Translations under genes and position numbers: made by a program
Assembly: GCF_900111005.1 (NCBI RefSeq)
Contig: NZ_FOFV01000013.1
Span: 204,008-268,007 of the forward strand
Source of the DNA: Lentzea albida
GTDB taxonomy: Bacteria; Actinomycetota; Actinomycetes; Mycobacteriales; Pseudonocardiaceae
Direction: 5' to 3'
DNA: 64,000 nt
In this document: positions 49,793 to 58,696 of the stretch, in pieces
Layout: each line of letters begins with the position of its first letter
Position numbering within the stretch: the first letter of the stretch is position 1
Notes under the pieces: model-generated
The model's database searches: none
What the model was told of the DNA's origin: nothing
Seen by the model: only the letters and a program-made list of their open reading frames with translations

Positions 49793-50272
49793 ATGACGCA
49801 GATCGGTGTTCTGGTCGGCAACCCGCGGCCCGCCTCCCGCACGCTGCAGGCGGCCCTGGCCCTGCGCGAGGCACTCGCCGCGACGCTGGGCGTGCCCGTC
49901 GCAGGGCCCGTCGTCGACGCGGCGGAGCTGGCGCCCGCCGTGTTCACCGAACCGGACACGATCAAGGCGGCACTGCAGTCGCTCGGCCAGGCCGACTTCC
50001 TCGTGGTGGCTACGCCGACCTACAAGGCCGCGTACACCGGGCTGCTCAAGGCCGTGCTGGACCAGGCACCGCCGGGCTGGCTCAAGGGCAAGGTCGTCGT
50101 CCCGCTGCAGATCGCGGCCGCCGACAAGCACGCGCTGGCTGTGGAGGTGCACCTGCGTCCGGTGCTCGCCGAGCTGGGCGCCGTGGTGCCGCAGGCGTTG
50201 TTCCTCAACGAGTCCGCGCTGCCCGCCGACGCCACGACGTTCGACCTGGAAGCACTGAAGGTGCTGCGATGA
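49793..50272 (+). CDS. NADPH-dependent FMN reductase (SsuE-like)
   Basis: A 159-residue flavodoxin-fold protein: MTQIGVLVGNPRPASRT (FMN phosphate loop), LVVATPTYKAAYTGLLKAVLDQ (FMN ring contact), and LNESALP near the C terminus. It should deliver reduced flavin to a monooxygenase; the LLM gene at 52611 is a nearby partner. ATG 49793 is used (the upstream GTG extension is not conserved-looking). The ATGA overlap couples it to the flavin reductase gene. Confidence 0.88.
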   Translation: MTQIGVLVGNPRPASRTLQAALALREALAATLGVPVAGPVVDAAELAPAVFTEPDTIKAALQSLGQADFLVVATPTYKAAYTGLLKAVLDQAPPGWLKGKVVVPLQIAAADKHALAVEVHLRPVLAELGAVVPQALFLNESALPADATTFDLEALKVLR

Positions 50273-50736
50273 AGGAACAGCTGCGCAACGCGCTCAAGCA
50301 CCACGCCCAGGCCGTCACGATCGTCACGGCCACCGGTGCCGAAGGTCCGGTCGGCACCACGGTCTCCTCGTTCACGTCGGTGAGCTTCGAGCCGCCGCTG
50401 GTCGTCGTCTGGATCGGCGAGGGCGCGTCGGTGTGGCCCGTGCTGCGGACCGCTCCCCTGTTCGCCGTGCACCTGCTCGACGCCACGCAGACCGCGCTGG
50501 CGGACCTGTTCGCGACCAAGGGCGTCGACAGGTTCGGACCGGGCACGCGGTGGCAGGAGGACGACCACGGCGTGCCGCGGCTGCTGGACGCGCCGGTCCG
50601 GTTGCGCTGCAGGACCTCCCGGCGGATCGCGGTCGGCGACCACGTCGCGCTGGTCGGCGAGCCGCTCGACATCACGCACACCGACATCGCCGCGCCCCTG
50701 GTGCGGCACCAGGGGCGCTACACCTCAGTCGCCTAG
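50269..50736 (+). CDS. flavin reductase (HpaC/NtaB-like)
   Basis: A 155-residue split beta-barrel flavoprotein: VTIVTATGAEGPVGTTVSSFTSVSFEPPLVV, VHLLDATQ and the C-terminal LGD... region (GDHVALVGEPLDI) and Y-T-S end. The family reduces FMN/FAD with NAD(P)H for two-component monooxygenases. Second flavin-supply gene in a row, so the cluster has both flavodoxin-like and barrel-type reductases. Its end overlaps the next gene tail to tail by 12 nt. Confidence 0.88.
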   Translation: MKEQLRNALKHHAQAVTIVTATGAEGPVGTTVSSFTSVSFEPPLVVVWIGEGASVWPVLRTAPLFAVHLLDATQTALADLFATKGVDRFGPGTRWQEDDHGVPRLLDAPVRLRCRTSRRIAVGDHVALVGEPLDITHTDIAAPLVRHQGRYTSVA

Positions 50737-52419
50737 GACCTTCAGGATCTCCCTCGCCAGGAGGTCGTTCTGGCGGAACGCCGGGGCGTTCGTGTTCGGC
50801 CGCGCGAACGCCGCGTACGCCTTGCCCGTCGTGTAAGGCCCGACGGCGAACCGGACGGGGTCCTCGTCGCCGTTCTCCTTGACCAGCCGGCCCACCGGCG
50901 AGACCCGCACGAGCCCGGCGGCGTCCTCGGAGATGTCACCGACCGCGCGCAACGACCGCAGCACCGGGTCCGCCGTGCGCGACAACGAGTGCGTCGGCAG
51001 GCGCGCCTCGATCAACCCGTTGGCGCGCACCACGTCCGGAGTCGTCGCGCTGCCGGCCACGAAGGCGTCGTCCTCCGCCTCGACCCACATGTCGGCGCCG
51101 AGGAACCGCACGATCCCCGCGCGCGACAACGCGAGCAGCTCCTCCAGCCGGTCCGGCGGCGGGCCCGACGCGAGGTAGCTGAAGTACCCGTGCCACCAGC
51201 CGTCGAACGGCATGAGCCCCGCCAGCTGGCCGTAGACCGAGAGCAACGCGAGGAACGCACCCAGATCGGCGCTGTAGCGCGGATCTGAGCGCCGGGCGAT
51301 GTCCGCCTCGACGTACGCGCGCAGGTGCTCCTGGAACTCCTCGGCGGTCCTGAACGTCACGCCGGCCAGCGGGCGGTCGAGGCGTTCGAAGTCGACGCGG
51401 TCGGCCGGATCGGGGACCGCGAGCTCCTCCAGCTCGCGCATTTCGTCGCTGTACCAAGGCAAAGCGGTGAACGACGCGGCGAACTCCACGAACGGCATCC
51501 GCACGAGACCGGGGTGACCGGTGAACAGCTCGTGGTAGTGGCCCCACGCGATCTCCTTGGCCATCAACGGCCACACGTCGGCGCGGAAATCGAGTTCCTG
51601 CCCCTGCAACTCGCTCGCGACGAAGAAGTGCGGCAGCGCGGGACGCGTTCCCTGCAACCGGTACCCGGTCTTCGAGTGGTACGGCACACCACGCCGGGAA
51701 CCCACGTACAGCGTCGGTTCGGCGCCGGAGGGCACGTAGGTCAGGCCCTCGGGGCCACGCACGTACCGGCCGCCGCGGCCCTCGGTCAGCAGCACCATCA
51801 GGTCGATGAACGCGAGCCCGAACCCGCGCAGCACGACGTCCCCGTGCACCGCCGACAGGTCGGCGTCGGCCGAGTACAACGGCGGCACGTAGACCAGGCC
51901 GTGCTCCGACGCGTGCTCGGCGAGCTTGCGGTGCTCGGGTTCGGGGTCGGCGTCGAGGTGTCCCAGCGCGAGCACCACGACGTCGCCCTGCAACGACGTG
52001 CCGTTGTCGAGCCACACCCAGTTGCCGACGACCTTGAGCGCCGTGGCCCGATGCACGGTCACAGAGATGTTCGGAGGCAGAGATTTCCTCACGTGGTCGA
52101 AGAACCACTCGAGGTACCGGCTCTGCACCTGACGTGACGGGAACGACACCGGGTCGACGTCGGTCCACTCCGCGAGCGACGGGCCGGGACGGATCGGGCC
52201 CTCGCCGTCGAAGGACGAGTCGGTGAAGACCGTGACGTCCTCGGCCATGGAGTTCATGCGCAGCAACGGGGACTGGGCGTGCCGCCACACCCGGCCCGCA
52301 CCCGGCGGGAACGGGTCGACGACGTGCACGGCCAGCGGCAGCGCGGGCGACTGGGCGGCGATGCGTTCCAGCAGGCCGGCGGCACGGGGGCCGCCACCGA
52401 TCACGACGAGTGAGCGCAT
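50725..52419 (-). CDS. FAD/NAD(P)-binding oxidoreductase
   Basis: A 564-residue protein with a Rossmann N terminus (MRSLVVIGGGPRAAGLLERI), followed by HVVDPFPPGAGRVWR, the second nucleotide-binding part (DVVVLALGHLD, GDVVLRGFGLAFIDLMVLLTEGRGG), and a long C-terminal domain. It fits the FAD/NAD(P)-binding family (PF13454 type) often annotated as such in actinomycetes, related to N-hydroxylating monooxygenases. No substrate known. ATG 52419 begins the dinucleotide motif directly. It is divergent from the LLM oxygenase. Confidence 0.85.
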   Translation of the reverse strand: MRSLVVIGGGPRAAGLLERIAAQSPALPLAVHVVDPFPPGAGRVWRHAQSPLLRMNSMAEDVTVFTDSSFDGEGPIRPGPSLAEWTDVDPVSFPSRQVQSRYLEWFFDHVRKSLPPNISVTVHRATALKVVGNWVWLDNGTSLQGDVVVLALGHLDADPEPEHRKLAEHASEHGLVYVPPLYSADADLSAVHGDVVLRGFGLAFIDLMVLLTEGRGGRYVRGPEGLTYVPSGAEPTLYVGSRRGVPYHSKTGYRLQGTRPALPHFFVASELQGQELDFRADVWPLMAKEIAWGHYHELFTGHPGLVRMPFVEFAASFTALPWYSDEMRELEELAVPDPADRVDFERLDRPLAGVTFRTAEEFQEHLRAYVEADIARRSDPRYSADLGAFLALLSVYGQLAGLMPFDGWWHGYFSYLASGPPPDRLEELLALSRAGIVRFLGADMWVEAEDDAFVAGSATTPDVVRANGLIEARLPTHSLSRTADPVLRSLRAVGDISEDAAGLVRVSPVGRLVKENGDEDPVRFAVGPYTTGKAYAAFARPNTNAPAFRQNDLLAREILKVLGD

Positions 52420-52610
52420 GCGCGTCTTTCCGTTGGAGGGCAACGAGAACCAAGCCGCGCCCCTCAACGCGAACACCACCACGGTACCCCGCGTGTGCAA
52501 ACAAATCCCGCTCTGTGGACGTCGTTGCACCTGTCGATCCCGAGGTGTGCACTCGTTGGGCGTCTCCCTCAACGCACCCCACTCCCACTACCAGTTCTGG
52601 GGAATCGGTC

Positions 52611-53711
52611 ATGCCAGTCGAGTTTCTCGGGATCGCCGCCACGAACGACGGGTCGGAGACGAACCCGCGCTCGTCCAGCGGCGCGTTCGACAAGGACTAC
52701 ACGCTCAGGCTCGCGAGGGCCCACGAGGAGCACGGCTGGGACCGCGTGCTGTTCGCGTACGGGTCGGGCGCGCCGGAGCCGTCCGCGGCGGCCGCGTACC
52801 TCGCCAGCAAGCTCGACAAGCTGCAGATCCTGCTGGCGCACCGGCCGAACGTGTCCTACCCGACGTTCGCCGCCAAGACGTTCGCGACGCTCGACCAGAT
52901 CAGCGACGGCCGGCTGACCGTGCACTTCATCACCGGCGGCACCGACCACGAGCAGCAGCGCGAGGGCGACTACCTGACCAAGGACGAGCGCTACTCCCGC
53001 ACCCGCGAGTACATCCAGATCGTCAAGAAGGCCTGGACCAGCAGGTCCGCGTTCGACCACGACGGCGAGCACTACCACTTCGCGGACTTCGTGAGCGACG
53101 TGTTCCCCGTGCAGCAGCCGCGCCCGAACGTGTCGTTCGGCGGCTCCTCCCCCGCGGCCTACGCGGCGGGCGGCGCCGAGGCGGACATCTTCTGTCTGTG
53201 GGGCGAGCCGCTGGCCGAGACCGCGCAGCAGATCGAGTCGGTGAAGCAGGCGGCGAAGGACGCGGGCCGCACGGACGTGCCGCGGATCCAGGTCGCGTTC
53301 CGGCCGATCATCGCGCCGACCGAGGAACTGGCCTGGGAGAAGGCGTACCGGACGGTCGAGCGGATCGAGGCGCGCAAGGCGAACGGGCCGTTGAGCCGCC
53401 GGCACTCGCTGACCAACCCGGAGAACACGGGCTCCCAGCGGCTGCTGGCGGTGGCGGAGCGCGGCGAGCGGTTCGACCGGGCCCTGTGGACGCCCACCGC
53501 GAAGGCGACGGGCGGCGCGGGCAACTCGAACGCGCTGGTCGGGACGCCGGAGACGGTCGCGCAGGCGTTGCTCGACTACTACGACCTCGGCGTCGACATC
53601 CTCTCGGCCCGCGGCTACGACCTGCTCGACGACGCGATCGACTTCGGCCGGTACGTGATCCCGATCGTGCGCGAGGAAGTGGCGAAGCGAGACCGGGCCA
53701 AGGCCGCATGA
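52611..53711 (+). CDS. LLM-class FMN-dependent monooxygenase (SsuD-like)
   Basis: A 366-residue bacterial luciferase-like oxygenase: VEFLGIAATNDGSE, HGWDRVLFAYGSG, LAHRPNVSYPTFAAKTFATLDQIS, VHFITGGTDHEQQREGDY and PNVSFGGSSPAAYAAG match alkanesulfonate monooxygenase-type enzymes that open C-S bonds with FMNH2 and O2. Two flavin reductases nearby supply FMNH2. ATG 52611 follows TGGGGA. Sulfonate scavenging under sulfur limitation is likely; no transporter gene is in the window. ATGA overlap with the GNAT gene. Confidence 0.9.
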   Translation: MPVEFLGIAATNDGSETNPRSSSGAFDKDYTLRLARAHEEHGWDRVLFAYGSGAPEPSAAAAYLASKLDKLQILLAHRPNVSYPTFAAKTFATLDQISDGRLTVHFITGGTDHEQQREGDYLTKDERYSRTREYIQIVKKAWTSRSAFDHDGEHYHFADFVSDVFPVQQPRPNVSFGGSSPAAYAAGGAEADIFCLWGEPLAETAQQIESVKQAAKDAGRTDVPRIQVAFRPIIAPTEELAWEKAYRTVERIEARKANGPLSRRHSLTNPENTGSQRLLAVAERGERFDRALWTPTAKATGGAGNSNALVGTPETVAQALLDYYDLGVDILSARGYDLLDDAIDFGRYVIPIVREEVAKRDRAKAA

Positions 53712-54175
53712 CGACGCTCGAGGTGCGCCGCGTCCGGCAGTCGGATCCGGAAGCGGCGCCATTGGTCGCCGAACTCACGTACGAATACACGTCTCGCTAC
53801 GGACCATTGGGCGCAGAGGAGATGCAACGACCGGCGGACGTGTTCGAACCGCCGAACGGACAGTTCCTCCTCCTGATGGAAGGCGGAGTGGCCGTCGCGG
53901 GTGGTGCTTTCATGCGTTTCGACGAGGAAACGGCCGAGATGAAGCGCATCTGGACGCATTCCCAGCACCGCCGGCGCGGATTGGCGCGGCGGGTGCTCGT
54001 CGAACTCGAGAACGAGGCCAGAACGTTTGGGTACACCAGGATCTACCTGACCACCGGGCCGCGCCAGCCGGAGGCGAAAGAGCTGTACCTGGCGACCGGT
54101 TACACCCCGTTGTTCGACGTTGGTACAGACCCCCTGACAATTGGCCCGCTGGCCTTCAGCAAGGCGATTCATTAG
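53708..54175 (+). CDS. GNAT-family N-acetyltransferase
   Basis: A 155-residue acetyltransferase: MKRIWTHSQHRRRGLARRVLVELE is the acetyl-CoA pyrophosphate loop (Q/RxxGxG/A), then TFGYTRIYLTTGPRQPEAKELYLATGY. Translationally coupled to the LLM oxygenase, so it may N-acetylate a product or toxic amine of that pathway. Substrate unknown. Confidence 0.9.
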   Translation: MTTLEVRRVRQSDPEAAPLVAELTYEYTSRYGPLGAEEMQRPADVFEPPNGQFLLLMEGGVAVAGGAFMRFDEETAEMKRIWTHSQHRRRGLARRVLVELENEARTFGYTRIYLTTGPRQPEAKELYLATGYTPLFDVGTDPLTIGPLAFSKAIH

Positions 54176-54244
54176 TTCAAACGAGTGAATTCGTGTCCGA
54201 TGCGCCGATTCCTGGCCGGGATTCGCGGTTCGGTTGGACAGGCC

Positions 54245-54256
54245 CTGACCGGTCAG
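54245..54256. promoter_or_regulatory. 12-bp perfect palindrome upstream of the GGDEF/EAL gene
   Basis: CTGACCGGTCAG is a perfect inverted repeat 64 nt before the ATG at 54320, in the only intergenic space ahead of that gene. It may be a regulator site. Confidence 0.4.
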
Positions 54257-54319
54257 TAAGCTTGTCGGCCTGACCTGCCAGCAGATCACCCGGTCTCCAC
54301 GAATGGCCACCTGAGCTGA

Positions 54320-56359
54320 ATGACCATGGTCGACATCCGCGAGTCCGTCGGGCAGTGGGCGGCGGCGATCTCCAACACCCTCGTCGCGAACTTCACGCGC
54401 GAGAAGCTCGGGCAACTGCTCGCCGGCTACGTCGAGCAGCTGCTCGGTGGTGGCGTGGCCGAGGCCCGGCAGGTGGGCCGGTCGATGGTGGAGCACGACT
54501 TCATCTCCGCGGCGACGCTGGAGCGGTCGATCACGTACCTCGGTGAGCACGCGGAGGTCACGCCGGCGCAACTGGCCGCGCTCGCCTCCGGGTACGCCGA
54601 GGGGCTGCGCGACCGCACGCTCGCCCAGCAGGAGATCAGCCGCACGGCCGCGATCAACACGATGCGCCGGGCCGAGAGCGCGGTCAGGGCGAGCGAGGCC
54701 AAGTTCCGGGCGATCTTCTCCAGCTCCGCGTTCGGGATCGTCGTGAGCGACCTCAAGGGCGAGATCATCGACGTCAACGAGGCGTTGCTCGCGATGCTCG
54801 ACCACAAGCACGAGGACGTGCGCCGGATGAGCGGCCGCGACCTGGTGCACCCGGACGACCGGGAGGCCCTGCGGCAGCTGACCAGGCAGCTGATCGCGTC
54901 CGAGCACGACAACGTCCGCGTCGAGAAGCGGATGGTCCGCAGCGACGGCGAGACGATCCAGGCGCACATGGCCATCTCGGTGGTGCGCGAGGAGGACGGC
55001 ACACCGCCGTACCTCGTCACGATGGTCGAGAACGTGAACGAGATGCGCGCGCTCCAGTCGCAACTGCTGCGGCAGAGCCTCAACGACATGCACACGGGCC
55101 TGCCGAACCGCGCGCAGTTCCTCGGCTGGCTGGAGGGCGCGGCCGGGTCGAAGGGCCCGGACACGCTCGCGCTGGTCCAGGTCGACGTCGACGGGTTCCG
55201 CGGCCTGAACGACGCCTTCGGCCACGACGTGGGCAACCGGGTGCTGATGCACGTCGCGGCGCACCTGCGCGAGGTCTTCACCGAGGACGTCGGCAGGATC
55301 GCGCGCATCGGCGAGGACGAGTTCGGCGTCCTGATCAAGGACCCGCGCGACACCGCCTCGGTGATCGCACTGGTCGACGCGTTCACCGCGCGCCTGGAGG
55401 AGCCGACGTGGATCGGCGGCCACGGCGTCGGCGTCACGACCAGCGTCGGCGTCGTCGTGCGGGCGGCCCGCGGCGGTGACGCGGTGGACCTGCTGCGCGC
55501 GGCGGACGTGACGGTCGCCTGGGCCAAGCGCGACGGCAAGGCGCAGTGGGCGTTGTACGACAAGGAACGCGACCAGCGCGACCGGGAGAGGTACGCGCTC
55601 GCCGCGTCGATCCCCGGCGCGTTGGAGGAGGGCCAGTTCCGCGTCGACTACCTGCCGCTGCGCTCGCTGGCCCAGGGGTCGGTGCTCGCCCTGGAGGCCA
55701 AGATCGTCTGGGACCACCCGGAGCAGGGCGTGCTGTGCCCGGAGGTGTTCCTGGGCGAGGCGACGAACAACGGCATGATCGTCCGGCTCGTCCGGTGGGC
55801 GCTCGAGGAAGCGTGCGCGCAGGTGAGCTCCTGGCACGCGGAACTGGGTCCCCGCACACCGGTGCTGACGATCGACCTGCCGCTGCGGCTGTGCCAGGAA
55901 CCCGAGCTCGTCGCCGAGGTCCTGCGCGTCCTCGACCGCACCGGCCTGCCCGCGTCGTTGCTGCGCTTCGAACTGCACGAGCACGTGCCGACGTTGCTGA
56001 ACGAAGAGCAGCTCGACGAGCTCACGATCCTCACCGAGCGCGGCGTCGGGCTGGTGGTCGACCAGGTGAGCGGGGGCAACGTCCGCGTCACCCGGCTGCG
56101 CGTGCTGCCGTGGAGCGGCGTGAAGTTCAACAGCGCCGTCGCCCACGCCTTCGCCTCCGACGCGCTCCGGATCGAGGAACGCGCCGCCGTCGCCCTGCTG
56201 AAGTGGGCGGCGATGCTGAGGCTGCCGCTGTACGCCGACGGCGTGCGGACCGCCGCCGAGGCGCAGCGGCTGGCGGAGCTGGGCGTGACGGGCGCGCAGG
56301 GCCCGCACTTCGGTCCGGCGCTGTCGGTCGCCGAGACCACCGAGCTGCTTCTCAGCTGA
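54320..56359 (+). CDS. PAS-GGDEF-EAL protein with degenerate catalytic motifs
   Basis: A 679-residue cytoplasmic protein: helical N terminus, a PAS domain (FRAIFSSSAFGIVVSDLKGE, VNEALLAMLDHK), a GGDEF-like domain (HTGLPNRAQF, then RIGEDEFGVLI) and an EAL-like domain. GGDEF reads G-E-D-E-F; a Glu at the second site still occurs in some active cyclases. In EAL, key residues are changed: E-A-K for EAL (LEAKIVWDHP), KFN for KID, DQVSGG for DDFGTG and ADGVR for AEGVE. So the phosphodiesterase is likely dead and may bind c-di-GMP only, or nothing. It resembles the CdgA/RmdB-type proteins of actinomycetes. Confidence 0.85.
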   Translation: MTMVDIRESVGQWAAAISNTLVANFTREKLGQLLAGYVEQLLGGGVAEARQVGRSMVEHDFISAATLERSITYLGEHAEVTPAQLAALASGYAEGLRDRTLAQQEISRTAAINTMRRAESAVRASEAKFRAIFSSSAFGIVVSDLKGEIIDVNEALLAMLDHKHEDVRRMSGRDLVHPDDREALRQLTRQLIASEHDNVRVEKRMVRSDGETIQAHMAISVVREEDGTPPYLVTMVENVNEMRALQSQLLRQSLNDMHTGLPNRAQFLGWLEGAAGSKGPDTLALVQVDVDGFRGLNDAFGHDVGNRVLMHVAAHLREVFTEDVGRIARIGEDEFGVLIKDPRDTASVIALVDAFTARLEEPTWIGGHGVGVTTSVGVVVRAARGGDAVDLLRAADVTVAWAKRDGKAQWALYDKERDQRDRERYALAASIPGALEEGQFRVDYLPLRSLAQGSVLALEAKIVWDHPEQGVLCPEVFLGEATNNGMIVRLVRWALEEACAQVSSWHAELGPRTPVLTIDLPLRLCQEPELVAEVLRVLDRTGLPASLLRFELHEHVPTLLNEEQLDELTILTERGVGLVVDQVSGGNVRVTRLRVLPWSGVKFNSAVAHAFASDALRIEERAAVALLKWAAMLRLPLYADGVRTAAEAQRLAELGVTGAQGPHFGPALSVAETTELLLS

Positions 56360-56439
56360 TTCTTCTCAGCTGGTTCTTATCAGGGTTTTCGAGGGTTTCA
56401 CCACAGGTTGCTCACAAGGTCGGGGTCCATCGTGGAGTC

Positions 56440-57270
<831 letters not shown>

Positions 57271-57372
57271 TGGCGCGTCCCAGAAGGTCGGCGAGGTGAT
57301 CCACGCTCAGCAGGGCGCCTCGCGGCACCCGTCTGACCGCGAATTCCCCCGGAAACCTTCTGCGCCACACCA

Positions 57373-58590
57373 CTAGCAGGTCCAGAGCGCGGAGATCGGC
57401 AGGCAGGTCATGCCGTCGCCGAAACTCTCCGAATGTTCACCGCTGTAGAGCACGAAACCGGCGAGGAACCTGTCACCGAGCCGCCGTTGCAACAGACGCA
57501 GGCCGCGGAAGTCGTCAGCACGGACGGACTCCGCGGCCTTGACCTCGATGCCGATCACGCGTCCGGTGTTGTCCTCCAGGACGGCGTCGACCTCGTACTG
57601 GTCGCGGTCGCGGTAGTGGTGCAGTGATGCGAACGTCTCCGACCACGTCAACTGCCGTGCGAGTTCACCGAGCACGAAGTTCTCCAGCAGCGGGCCCTCT
57701 CCGGCACCCAGGTGCGCGGCGATCCCGGAGTCGACGAAGAACACCTTCGGGGTCGCCAGAGCACGCGTCGTGGCATTGGCGGACCAGGCCGGAACCGTGC
57801 GCACGAGGTAGATCGTCTCCAGGATCTCCACGTATCGCCGCGCTGTCGGGGCGGTCACCTCCAGGTCGTTGGACAACCGGTTGAAGCTCAGCAGACCGGT
57901 GGTCTGCGCCGCCAGCAGTGACATGAGCTTGCGCATGTCACCGGCTCGTTCGATGTCCGCGACCTGCTTCACGTCACGCGCGATCAGGTCGGCGAGGTAG
58001 TCGTTGAAGAACCGGGCACGACGACGCGGGCTCTCCCTCCGCAACGCTTCGGGGTAGCCACCTCTGCAGGCTCGAGCCAGGTAGTCCTTCTTCCTCAGCT
58101 CCCCGGTTCCGGCACGGAGACCGGCACCTTCGGCGAAAGCGGCGTCCACGAAACCGTCAGGTGTGCCCTCGATCTCCCCTTGGGAGAACGGCCACAGCTC
58201 CACTGTCTCCGAACGTCCCGGCAGGGCGTCCGGCAGACTGCGCAGCGCCAGCAGCCGGGCGGATCCGGTGAGCAGGAACTGCCCCGGCCGCTGGTCGTGG
58301 TCCACCACGTGCTTGATCTCGAGCCAGAGATCCGGTACCCGCTGGACCTCGTCGATCAGCATCAACCCGTCGTGCCGGACGAACGCGGACGGATCCGCCG
58401 CGGCAGCCGCACGGGTCGTGCATTCGTCCAAGAGGCGGGCCACACCTCCGTGCTCCCGCAGCACCTTCTCGGCAAGGGTGCTCTTGCCGACCTGACGAGC
58501 GCCGTTCAACACGATGACGCGGGTGTCCGACATTGCGTCGTTCACCCGCTCCGCCGCACGTCGCGGCCGGTAGTCGATGCCCTCTCGCAC
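57373..58590 (-). CDS. AAA-type ATPase with DUF4143 domain
   Basis: A 405-residue protein: Walker A NGARQVGKST, Walker B LMLIDEVQRVP, sensor LTGSARLL, then DUF4143 (YPEALRRESPRRRARFFNDY, EVTAPTARRYVEILETIYLVR, KVFFVDSGIAAHLG, and a restriction-endonuclease-like end YEVDAVLEDNTGRVIGIEVKAA). The family is an orphan STAND-like ATPase group spread by transfer, often suspected of defense or toxin function. The GTG 58590 start lacks a ribosome site and lies 6 nt after TACGAT, so it is leaderless. Four 23-bp repeats lie directly upstream. Confidence 0.85.
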   Translation of the reverse strand: MREGIDYRPRRAAERVNDAMSDTRVIVLNGARQVGKSTLAEKVLREHGGVARLLDECTTRAAAAADPSAFVRHDGLMLIDEVQRVPDLWLEIKHVVDHDQRPGQFLLTGSARLLALRSLPDALPGRSETVELWPFSQGEIEGTPDGFVDAAFAEGAGLRAGTGELRKKDYLARACRGGYPEALRRESPRRRARFFNDYLADLIARDVKQVADIERAGDMRKLMSLLAAQTTGLLSFNRLSNDLEVTAPTARRYVEILETIYLVRTVPAWSANATTRALATPKVFFVDSGIAAHLGAGEGPLLENFVLGELARQLTWSETFASLHHYRDRDQYEVDAVLEDNTGRVIGIEVKAAESVRADDFRGLRLLQRRLGDRFLAGFVLYSGEHSESFGDGMTCLPISALWTC

Positions 58591-58596
58591 TACCCC

Positions 58597-58694
58597 ATCG
58601 TACCGCTCGGTTCAGATCTGCCGAACATTAGACTTTACATCTGCCGAAGATCACTCTTTAGATTTGCCGAACCGATGACTTCACGTCTGCCGAA
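58597..58694 (-). promoter_or_regulatory. four direct repeats of 23-bp period over the DUF4143 promoter
   Basis: TCTGCCGAA recurs at 58617, 58640 and 58686, and TTTGCCGAA at 58663: starts are exactly 23 bp apart. Conservation extends into AGAT/ACAT. On the minus strand each copy reads TTCGGCAGA or TTCGGCAAA. The first copy supplies the TTCGGC at 58620-58625 that is 17 nt from TACGAT (58597-58602), so it overlaps the -35 of a leaderless promoter for the DUF4143 gene. The array lies between the end of the methyltransferase gene and this promoter. Interval 23 is not a helical multiple (10.5), so protein sites would spiral slightly. Confidence 0.85.
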
Positions 58695-58696
58695 GA

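Noticed and set aside
57271..57372. Minus-strand tail segment between DUF4143 and HtrA genes as a small gene
   Set aside because: The frame reads EFAVRRVPRGALLSVDHLAD, which looks protein-like, but it lacks a start of its own and lies between converging stops; evidence is too thin.
58597..58694. CRISPR array in the 23-bp-period repeats
   Set aside because: Repeat cores are only 9-14 nt, spacers would be 9-14 nt, and no cas gene is nearby.
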